22,876 nt of DNA. Source: Nocardioidaceae bacterium. GTDB taxonomy: Bacteria; Actinomycetota; Actinomycetes; Propionibacteriales; Nocardioidaceae. A model generated the notes under the pieces. The model saw nothing but the letters and a program-made list of their open reading frames with translations, made no database searches and was not told the origin of the DNA. The stretch lies in assembly GCA_013696365.1 (NCBI GenBank), contig JACCYS010000291.1, positions 1-22,876 of the forward strand. Reading direction: 5' to 3'. The position numbers and the translations under genes were made by a program. This document shows positions 8,192-14,468 of this stretch, one piece after another (position 1 is the stretch's first letter; each line of letters starts with the position of its first letter).

Positions 8192-9237
8192 CGTTCTCGG
8201 CTCCTTGCGTCAGCCGTGGCCGGTGGTCCGGCCGAGCTTGATCGGGCGATGAGTGCTGGCCGGAGCACCGTGTTGCGCGCTCGGCGGGTCGGGTCCTGGA
8301 TCCGTGCCGAGAGCATCCGTGCCGCGAGTAGACCCATCGCGTGCAATGGCTGGGCGACCGTGGTCAGGTCGATGCGCCGCATCGCAGCCAGCGCCATCCC
8401 GTCGTAGCCCACCACCGAGATGTCGGCTGGGACCCGGACGCCTGCCTGCTCCAACCTGGCCACCGCGCCGAGCGCGCTGAAGTCGTTGGCCACGAACAGC
8501 GCCGTCGGCCGCTCGCCAGCATCCAGCACTGCACCGGCGGCCTGCCATCCGGCGTCGTCACTGAAGCCTGCCCCCACCACCGTGGTGTGCGCGCCGAGAC
8601 CGTGGGTCTGCATCGCGTCCTGATAACCGAGCCGGCGGTCCTGCGCCACCGCCGACCTGCCGCCATCGAGATGCCAGATGTTTCGATGGCCGAGCTCAAC
8701 GAGATGCGCCACAGCCAGACCGGCGCCCGCCCGGTCGTCGTTGCAGACGGTGTCCAGCCCGCGGCGGCGGACGTCTCGCCGGGTGACCACCACGACCGGC
8801 TTCTCCGCCATCACCTGTGTGACGGTTTCGGTTGTCAGCCGGTGCCCCACCAGGACCAGTCCGTCCACCTGCAGGTCGAGCAGCGATAGCACGAGGCGGC
8901 GCTCACGCTCGGAGTCGCCGCCAGCGCTGACCAGCAGCGTCGTCAGATGTGGATCGTCTGCTCCGCTGTGCAGGCCGTCCAGGATCTCGACGAACACCGG
9001 GTTGTGCAGATCCAGCACCAGCACCCCGATGGTGTGGGTGTGCCGGCTCGCCAGGCTGCGGGCGACGCTGTTGGGCCGGTAGCTGAGCTCGTCAACGGCG
9101 CGCAGCACCGCTTCGCGCTTCTCCGCACTGACGTAGGGCTGGTCGCGCAGCACCAGCGACACCAACGATTTGGACACTCCGGCCTGGGCCGCCACGTCGT
9201 GGATGGTCGCCCGGATGCCCACCCGGCGCTGGCTCAC
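8188..9237 (-). CDS. LacI family transcriptional regulator
   Basis: The product (349 aa) is a LacI/GalR-type repressor with a ligand-binding domain of the same fold as the sugar receptors. The helix-turn-helix is at about residues 11-31 (TIHDVAAQAGVSKSLVSLVL), followed by the hinge NSVARSLASR at 56-65, whose leucine would wedge into a central CG of the operator. The periplasmic-binding-like domain starts at IGVLVLDLHNPVF. The start is chosen as GTG 9237: it overlaps the upstream stop by 4 nt and has GGGAG 8 nt before it. The frame extends upstream to another GTG at 9252, but the ribosome site would then lie inside the gene. It sits between two dehydrogenases and most likely controls the divergent promoters near 10490, responding to an inositol-pathway metabolite. 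Confidence 0.9.
   Translation of the reverse strand: MSQRRVGIRATIHDVAAQAGVSKSLVSLVLRDQPYVSAEKREAVLRAVDELSYRPNSVARSLASRHTHTIGVLVLDLHNPVFVEILDGLHSGADDPHLTTLLVSAGGDSERERRLVLSLLDLQVDGLVLVGHRLTTETVTQVMAEKPVVVVTRRDVRRRGLDTVCNDDRAGAGLAVAHLVELGHRNIWHLDGGRSAVAQDRRLGYQDAMQTHGLGAHTTVVGAGFSDDAGWQAAGAVLDAGERPTALFVANDFSALGAVARLEQAGVRVPADISVVGYDGMALAAMRRIDLTTVAQPLHAMGLLAARMLSARIQDPTRRARNTVLRPALIARSSSAGPPATADARSRER
8201..8206 (-). promoter_or_regulatory. Ribosome binding site of the 8191 dehydrogenase
   Basis: On the minus strand AAGGAG precedes the ATG at 8191 by 9 nt. It lies inside the 3' end of the LacI gene, so translation of this dehydrogenase can start independently although the genes overlap. Confidence 0.8.
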
Positions 9238-10412
9238 AAGACGTGCTCCCACGCCCCCGAGCGCATCGACGCCTCCATGCCCGCCACGACCGCGGTGGCG
9301 CGCTCGGCGTCGTCGAAGGTGGGTCCGTACGGGTGTCCGTCGACGATCGAGCCGACCAGCCGGCTGGCTTCAATCACCTTGAGGTCGTCATAGCCCATCG
9401 GGATGCCGGTGCCAGGTTGGAAGCGGCTGAAGTCACCGTGTGCTGCCGCGGCGAAGACGGTGCTGAAGCCGTCGCCACCGCTTGGGTGGCGGGTGTAGAA
9501 GCGCAGCTCGTTCATCCGCTCGAAGTTCCACGCGAGGGCGCCGGCGGTGCCGTGGATCTCAAATCCCATGCTCACATGCGGACCGACCAGCGCTCGCCCG
9601 ACCTCGAGGCTTCCGGTCGCACCGTTGTCGAAACGGGCCAGGCAGTTGACATGGTCCTCGTTCTCGACCGGCACGAGGTCGCCACCACCAGCAGCGAAAT
9701 GTGAAGCCCCTGTGCCGGCGCCAGCGGTCGGCAGCGGGCGGTGGGTGTGGGTGATGCTGTCCTGGGCCACCAAGCTGTGCACGGGCCCGGCGAGGTGTTC
9801 TAGCAGGTCGACCACATGACACATCAGGTCACCCAGCACCCCGCTGCCGGCCTTGGCGCGCTCGAAACGCCAGCTGAAGGCGCCTGCGGCATCGGCCGCG
9901 TAGTCGGCGAGAAATGTGCCGCGCACCCTCGTCAGCCGGCCCAGCTCGCCTGCTTCGATCAGCGAACGGGCGTGCTGGACCAGCGGCACGTGCCGGTAGT
10001 TGAAACCAACGATCGTGCGCACGTCGTGCTTGCGGGCGGCAGCTGCAATGGCTGCGGTCTCGTGGGCGTCGCGTCCGAGCGGCTTCTCGCCCCAGATGTG
10101 CTTACCGGCGCGGGCTGCTGCAATGCAGACCTCGGCATGCATCTGGTTGGGCGCGGTGACGCTGATCGCGGTCACGTCCGGGTGCGACACGACCTCGCGC
10201 CAGTCGGTGCTGAACTGTTCGTAGCCCAGCCGAGAGCGCGCTTCGGCCTCTTGGCCGGCTAGGGAGTCGGCCGCGATCACGAACTGGGGCTCGGGCAGGT
10301 CGGGGTAGTGGTCGCGCAGTCTGCGCAGTGCCCGGGTATGCAGGTGTCCCATCCAGCCGACGCCGACCAGCCCCATCCGGACCGGGCTGGACAGGGCTTG
10401 GGTGGGGGTCAT
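9234..10412 (-). CDS. Gfo/Idh/MocA family oxidoreductase, long (levoglucosan/inositol dehydrogenase-like) type
   Basis: The product (392 aa) is a second Gfo/Idh/MocA dehydrogenase of a longer subtype. The Rossmann motif is MGLVGVGWMG at about 13-22; the catalytic lysine is K110 in GEKPL, with D195 and H199 in GDLMCH. The C-terminal blocks FEIHGTAGALAWNFER and the later KVIEA resemble the levoglucosan dehydrogenase subgroup as I recall it (about 390 aa). That group includes enzymes acting on inositols and anhydrosugars, so the substrate is open. It is the first gene of the leftward unit and faces iolC across a 143-bp promoter region. The ATG at 10412 starts just before the conserved dinucleotide fold and has only a weak GAGAG-type ribosome site. 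The longer frame reaching 11183 runs antisense through iolC and is not credible. Confidence 0.85.
   Translation of the reverse strand: MTPTQALSSPVRMGLVGVGWMGHLHTRALRRLRDHYPDLPEPQFVIAADSLAGQEAEARSRLGYEQFSTDWREVVSHPDVTAISVTAPNQMHAEVCIAAARAGKHIWGEKPLGRDAHETAAIAAAARKHDVRTIVGFNYRHVPLVQHARSLIEAGELGRLTRVRGTFLADYAADAAGAFSWRFERAKAGSGVLGDLMCHVVDLLEHLAGPVHSLVAQDSITHTHRPLPTAGAGTGASHFAAGGGDLVPVENEDHVNCLARFDNGATGSLEVGRALVGPHVSMGFEIHGTAGALAWNFERMNELRFYTRHPSGGDGFSTVFAAAAHGDFSRFQPGTGIPMGYDDLKVIEASRLVGSIVDGHPYGPTFDDAERATAVVAGMEASMRSGAWEHVL
9246..9250 (-). promoter_or_regulatory. Ribosome binding site that sets the LacI gene start
   Basis: Read on the minus strand, GGGAG lies 8 nt upstream of GTG 9237. It favours this start over the in-frame GTG at 9252. 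Confidence 0.6.
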
Positions 10413-10475
10413 GACGGCCAACTCTCGGTGGGGCCGACACCATCGCCGCTCGAACAGGGGGTGATCGCACGGGAC

Positions 10476-10504
10476 TTGACAACTGCAGTGTTGGAGCGTT
10501 CCAT
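10476..10504 (+). promoter_or_regulatory. Candidate promoter of iolC-iolB-iolG
   Basis: A consensus -35 TTGACA at 10476-10481 is followed after 17 bp by TTCCAT at 10499-10504, a weak -10 (three of six consensus positions). Transcription would start near 10511, leaving a leader of about 45 nt that holds the iolC ribosome site. The -10 overlaps the candidate operator, as expected for repression. Confidence 0.5.
10492..10503. promoter_or_regulatory. Candidate LacI-type operator
   Basis: TGGAGCGTTCCA is a 12-bp near-palindrome with ten of twelve positions symmetric and a central CG, the classical layout of LacI/GalR operators. It overlaps the -10 of the rightward promoter candidate and abuts that of the leftward one. 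I infer that the LacI regulator encoded at 8188-9237 binds here. There is no experimental support in the sequence itself. Confidence 0.6.
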
Positions 10505-10531
10505 GACACGCGATCGTATTGCTGCTGTCAA
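10503..10531 (-). promoter_or_regulatory. Candidate promoter of the leftward dehydrogenase-LacI-dehydrogenase unit
   Basis: On the minus strand TTGACA (10531-10526) is followed after 17 bp by TGTCAT (10508-10503), four of six -10 consensus positions. Transcription would start near 10496. This promoter overlaps the rightward one, so the two cannot easily be occupied by RNA polymerase at the same time. Confidence 0.5.
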
Positions 10532-10542
10532 GCCTGCAGAGC

Positions 10543-10549
10543 AAGGAGG
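10543..10549 (+). promoter_or_regulatory. Ribosome binding site of iolC
   Basis: AAGGAGG lies 6 nt before the ATG at 10556 and confirms that start. Confidence 0.85.
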
Positions 10550-10555
10550 ACGCCC

Positions 10556-12514
10556 ATGGACAGGTCGGCAGCTGACGGGCCTGCCCTGCTCGACCTGGTG
10601 TGTGTCGGGCGGCTGTCGGTCGACCTTTACGGTGAGCAGCAGGGCAGCGGTCTGGACCGCATGAGCTCGCTGCGGATGTATCTCGGCGGCAGCGCCGCCA
10701 ACGTCTGTGTGGGCACCGCACGGCTGGGGCTGCGGACAGCCATGCTGTCGCGGGTCGGCGCCGACCCGTGGGGGACGTTCTTGCGACGCTCGCTGCTCGA
10801 CGAGGGTGTCGATGTCTCGATGGTGGCTGCGGACCCCGACCGGTTGACCGCAGCGGTGGCGCTGGCCGTCCGGCCGTCCGACGGGTTCCCGCGAATCTTT
10901 CTCTACCAAGACAGTGCCGACATGGCGACCGCCGAGGCCGACGTTCAGCCCGAGCTGGTGTCGTCGGCGCGGGCTGTGCTGGTGACCGGTTCGTTCCTAG
11001 CCAACCCGGTGGTTGCGCAGAGCACTTATCGGGTGGTCGAGCTCGCCAAGGCCGCCGGTGCCCGGGTTGTCCTGGACATCGACTTCCGGCCAGCGCTGTG
11101 GGGTGCGGCTCCGCTGGGCGAAGGGCAGTTGATGGCCGCGCGCGCCCCGGCCGCGTCACGCGCGCTGCAGGGAGTGCTCCCACTCTGCGACCTGGTCGTC
11201 GGTACCGAGGAGGAGATCGCGGTGGCGGCGGACGAGACCGACACCGACGCCGCGGTGGCTACCGTGCGCAGCCACACCTCAGCCACAGTCGTGGTGAAGT
11301 CTGGGGCGATGGGGGCGACGGTCTATCCGGGGGCGGGGGCAGAGTCCACCGAGCCGGTCACTGTGCCCGGGTTCTCGGTGGAGGTCTTCAACTCCGTCGG
11401 CGCCGGTGACGGGTTCCTGTCCGGCTTCCTGTCGGCGTGGCTCGACGGTCTGCCCTGGGCCGAATGTACGACGCGAGCCAACGCAACCGGCGCCATGGTC
11501 GTCTCGCGGCACGGGTGCAGCCCGGCGATGCCCACCCGTGCCGAGCTGCAGGACTTCCTGCAGCGCGACGATGTGCCGTACCGCGTCCGGGAGGATAAGC
11601 GGCTGGCCCAGCTGCATCGCGACGGCCTGCGCCGGCCGACCCCGCAGTCGTTGCACGTGCTGGCCATCGACCACCGGTGGCAGCTGGAGGAGCTTGCCGC
11701 CCAGTCGGGTGCCTCGCGCGAGCACATAGCGCCGCTCAAGGCGCTGCTGTACCGGGCCTACCGGCGGCTCGTGGACAATGCGCCGCGGCCGGACGAGCTC
11801 GGTCTGCTGGCCGACAGCCAGTACGGTGCCGCCGTGCTGGAGGCCGAGCCGGCGCAACCCGGGTGGGTCTTTCGCGCGCTGGACGCGGCGGGTTCACGGC
11901 CGGTGGAGTTTGTCTGCGGCCAGGACGCCGGCGCCGAGCTGCACAGTTGGCCCGCGCACCACACCGCCAAGCTGATGGTGTGGTCGCACCCCGACGACGA
12001 CGACCAGCTGCACTCTGCCCAGCTCGCGCGGATGGCCCAGGCCACGCAGGCCTGCTCAACCGCCGAGCGTGAGCTGCTGCTTGAGCTGCAGCCGCCGGCC
12101 GGCGCCTCGTACCAGCCCGGAGACCTGCCTCGGCTGATGACTGCTGCCTATCGGGCCGGTGCCCGCCCGCAGTGGTGGAAACTGCCCCCCCTGCACGACC
12201 CGTCGCAATGGGAGGCGGTCGCAGCCGTGATCGGTGATCACGACGCCACCTGCCGCGGCGTGCTGCTGCTCGGGCACCACGACGGTTGGCCGGGTCTCGT
12301 GCAGGGGTTCGAGGCGTGCTCGACCGTTCCGATCGTGCGTGGCTTCGCGGTCGGCCGAACCATCTTCGCCGACGCGGCGCGCCAGTGGTTGACCGCTGAG
12401 CTCACCGACGAGCACCTCGTCGACGCCGTGGCGCAGCGGTTCGCAGAGATGATCGAGGCTTGGCAGTCGGTCCGAGGTGAACCGCAACTCCGGCGGTCTG
12501 GGGGCGGGTCGTGA
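10556..12514 (+). CDS. iolC: 5-dehydro-2-deoxygluconokinase fused to a DUF2090 domain (probable aldolase)
   Basis: The product (652 aa) is a two-domain cytosolic enzyme. Residues 1 to about 335 form a PfkB-type sugar kinase with the N-terminal motif GGSAANVCVGTARLG and the ATP/anion motif GAGDGF, whose catalytic base is D285. This half phosphorylates 5-dehydro-2-deoxy-D-gluconate. Residues from about 365 to 645 match the DUF2090 family, which is often fused to IolC in proteobacteria and actinobacteria. It starts with LAIDHRWQLEEL (D372), which resembles the opening strand of class I aldolases of the LacD/DhnA type. K542 in WWKLPP and K472 are possible Schiff-base lysines. I infer that this half cleaves the kinase product to dihydroxyacetone phosphate and malonate semialdehyde, because no iolJ is visible. 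The stop overlaps the iolB start (GTGA). Confidence 0.92.
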   Translation: MDRSAADGPALLDLVCVGRLSVDLYGEQQGSGLDRMSSLRMYLGGSAANVCVGTARLGLRTAMLSRVGADPWGTFLRRSLLDEGVDVSMVAADPDRLTAAVALAVRPSDGFPRIFLYQDSADMATAEADVQPELVSSARAVLVTGSFLANPVVAQSTYRVVELAKAAGARVVLDIDFRPALWGAAPLGEGQLMAARAPAASRALQGVLPLCDLVVGTEEEIAVAADETDTDAAVATVRSHTSATVVVKSGAMGATVYPGAGAESTEPVTVPGFSVEVFNSVGAGDGFLSGFLSAWLDGLPWAECTTRANATGAMVVSRHGCSPAMPTRAELQDFLQRDDVPYRVREDKRLAQLHRDGLRRPTPQSLHVLAIDHRWQLEELAAQSGASREHIAPLKALLYRAYRRLVDNAPRPDELGLLADSQYGAAVLEAEPAQPGWVFRALDAAGSRPVEFVCGQDAGAELHSWPAHHTAKLMVWSHPDDDDQLHSAQLARMAQATQACSTAERELLLELQPPAGASYQPGDLPRLMTAAYRAGARPQWWKLPPLHDPSQWEAVAAVIGDHDATCRGVLLLGHHDGWPGLVQGFEACSTVPIVRGFAVGRTIFADAARQWLTAELTDEHLVDAVAQRFAEMIEAWQSVRGEPQLRRSGGGS

Positions 12515-13398
12515 CCGCCGCGCAGCAGCTGCGTGCGCCGCACCCGCCGCGCTGGGGTATCACCCCCGAGCAGGCTGGCTGGTCCACCCTCGGGGTCGAC
12601 GTGCTGCACCTTGCCGCGGGGGAGTCCGAGGAACTCGAATCGGGTGCCACCGAGGGCGCGCTGGTCATCCTGTCCGGTCGGCTGCGGGTGAGCGTCTCCA
12701 CTGGCGGCCCCGGGTCGGAGGACGGTGGGGCGCAGGGGCAAACGGTGGTGCACGAGCTATCCCGTAGCGACGTCTTCAGCGAAGCCGGCAGCCTCGTCTA
12801 CCTACCGCCCACCAGCGCGGTGCACCTAGAGGCCATCGAGGTGGACACCGTCTGCAGCGTCGGGTGGGCGCCGGCCGAGTCGGGGTACCCGACCCGGCTT
12901 GTGCAGGGCACCGAGGTGCGCGTGGAGGATCGGGGGCGAGGGGCGGCCCGCAGGCGCGTCCGGCACCTCCTGGCGCATCCGGTGCCGGCGCACCGACTGA
13001 TCGTTTTCGAGGTGTACGTTCCGGCCGGGGGGTGGTCCGGCTGGCCACCACACCGCCACGATGGTGTCGACGGCTCGCCATACCTGGAGGAGACCTACTA
13101 CTTCCGGTTCGCTCGCCCCGAGGCTTTCGGCATGCACTGCAACTATGCGACCGACCCCGACCGCGAGGAGCTATTCTTCGCTCGCGACGGTGACCTGGTG
13201 CTGGTGCCTGGCGGTTTCCACTTCAGCTCGGCCAGCCCGGGCGCGGAGATGTACTTCCTCAACTTCCTTGCTGGCGACCTCGAGCATGCCGACCGGGCCA
13301 CTCCGCCATGCTTCGATGAGCGCCACACCTGGATCGAAGGGGCCTGGGCGGACAAGGACGACGAGAAGCGCGGCGAGGAAGGGCGGTCGACCGGATGA
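12511..13398 (+). CDS. iolB: 5-deoxy-glucuronate isomerase
   Basis: The product (295 aa) isomerises 5-deoxy-D-glucuronate, made by IolD, to 5-dehydro-2-deoxy-D-gluconate, the substrate of IolC. It has the bicupin layout of the KduI/IolB family. The metal site in the second cupin is clear: H181 and H183 in PPHRHD, E193/E194 in YLEETYYF, and H237 in GGFHF. The length is close to the usual 270-300 aa. It has an acidic and basic tail of about 20 residues after WIEGAWADK. The GTG start overlaps the iolC stop by 4 nt and the stop overlaps the iolG ATG by 4 nt. Translation is therefore likely coupled through the three-gene unit. Confidence 0.95.
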   Translation: MTAAQQLRAPHPPRWGITPEQAGWSTLGVDVLHLAAGESEELESGATEGALVILSGRLRVSVSTGGPGSEDGGAQGQTVVHELSRSDVFSEAGSLVYLPPTSAVHLEAIEVDTVCSVGWAPAESGYPTRLVQGTEVRVEDRGRGAARRRVRHLLAHPVPAHRLIVFEVYVPAGGWSGWPPHRHDGVDGSPYLEETYYFRFARPEAFGMHCNYATDPDREELFFARDGDLVLVPGGFHFSSASPGAEMYFLNFLAGDLEHADRATPPCFDERHTWIEGAWADKDDEKRGEEGRSTG

Positions 13399-14363
13399 CG
13401 GACCGCATCCGTGTCGGGGTGATCGGTACCGGCGCGATGGGCACCTCGCACGCCCGCATGCTGGCCCGGTGGGTGCCCGGTGCGCAGGTCGTGTCAGTGC
13501 ACGACTTTGACGCCGGCAGCGCCCAGCGGGTCGCCGCCGAGCTCGACGCGGAGCCCGCTGGCACGGCAGCCGAATTGATCGAGGCTGTGGACGCCGTGGT
13601 CATCGCCGCCCCTGATCCGACCCACGAGGAGCTGGCCTTGGCGTGCATCGCTGCCGACCGGCCAGTGCTGTGCGAGAAGCCGCTCGCACTGGACGCGGAA
13701 GGGGCTGCGCGGGTCGTCGCCGCGGAGGCCAGCCAAGGCCGAGCGTTGGTGCAGGTCGGCTTCATGCGTCGATACGACCCGGCGTTTGTCGCCTTGCGTC
13801 AAGGGGTGCTTGGCGGCCAGGTTGGCCGACCACTGGTCGTGCACTGCGTGCACCGCAACGCGGCCGCGCACCCGTCCGCAACGTCGGACGGGATCGTCAG
13901 CAACTCGATGATCCACGAGCTGGACTGCATACCGTGGCTGCTGGGCGATGCGATCGCGGCGATCACGGTGACCTCGCCGCGGGTGGAGGGGATTCGGGAT
14001 CCGCAGGTCGCCCTGCTGGAGACGGTGCGGGGGGCACTGGTCACGGTCGAGGTGTTCGTGAACGCCGGCTACGGCTACGACGTGCGATGTGAGGTCGTCG
14101 GCGCGGCCGGCACGCTGCGGCTGACACCGCCGTACGGTCTGGCCGCACGGGCGCACGGAGGCGACCAGGTGCAGGTGGCTGCAGACTTTGTCGCCCGCTT
14201 CGCCGACGCCTACCGGATCGAGCTGGCGAGCTGGGTGGACGGACTGCGGCGCGGCGAGGTGGACGGGCCGACTGCGCACGACGGGTACCGGGCGGCGGTG
14301 GTGGCCGCCTGCGGGGTGGAGTCGCTGCACACCGGGGCCCGGGTGCAGGTGCCGCAGCTCTGA
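13395..14363 (+). CDS. iolG: Inositol 2-dehydrogenase (IolG type) with Asn at a catalytic position
   Basis: The product (322 aa) is a Gfo/Idh/MocA dehydrogenase, the closest in this window to Bacillus IolG. Shared blocks are VGVIGTGAMG at the NAD site, CEKPL with K95, VQVGFMRRYDPAF, the segment around HELDCIPWLLGD, and VNAGYGYDVRCEVVG. The family oxidises myo-inositol to scyllo-inosose with NAD+. Of the Lys-Asp-His catalytic set recalled from B. subtilis IolG (K97, D172, H176), K95 and H174 are present here, but the Asp position is N170 (SNSMIHELD). This may reduce or redirect activity; the two other dehydrogenases of the locus keep the Asp. The gene is last in the iolC-iolB-iolG unit and starts with an ATGA overlap. 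A long inverted repeat follows its stop. Confidence 0.9.
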   Translation: MTDRIRVGVIGTGAMGTSHARMLARWVPGAQVVSVHDFDAGSAQRVAAELDAEPAGTAAELIEAVDAVVIAAPDPTHEELALACIAADRPVLCEKPLALDAEGAARVVAAEASQGRALVQVGFMRRYDPAFVALRQGVLGGQVGRPLVVHCVHRNAAAHPSATSDGIVSNSMIHELDCIPWLLGDAIAAITVTSPRVEGIRDPQVALLETVRGALVTVEVFVNAGYGYDVRCEVVGAAGTLRLTPPYGLAARAHGGDQVQVAADFVARFADAYRIELASWVDGLRRGEVDGPTAHDGYRAAVVAACGVESLHTGARVQVPQL

Positions 14364-14406
14364 GCCACTAAGTGCAGGCGCCGCCCCCGCCGCCCACCCT
14401 CTTTCG

Positions 14407-14446
14407 GCGCCACGTAAAGGGTCAACAGGCCACGTTTACGTGGCGC
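14407..14446. repeat. Inverted repeat with 12-bp perfect arms between convergent genes, possible bidirectional terminator
   Basis: The arms GCGCCACGTAAA (14407-14418) and TTTACGTGGCGC (14435-14446) are exact reverse complements around a 16-nt loop. The second arm can also fold with the loop as CCACGT-TT-ACGTGG (14430-14443). The element sits between iolG, ending at 14363, and the convergent gene ending at 14469, so a terminator for both strands is the simplest reading. No T-run follows on either strand, as in many actinobacterial hairpin terminators. A dispersed repeat is the alternative. Confidence 0.65.
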
Positions 14447-14468
14447 GCGGCCGGAGGAGTGGGGTGGG

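Noticed and set aside
10413..11183. N-terminal extension of the 392-aa dehydrogenase
   Set aside because: It would run antisense through the iolC kinase domain and is Arg/Pro-rich; the family fold begins just after the ATG at 10412.
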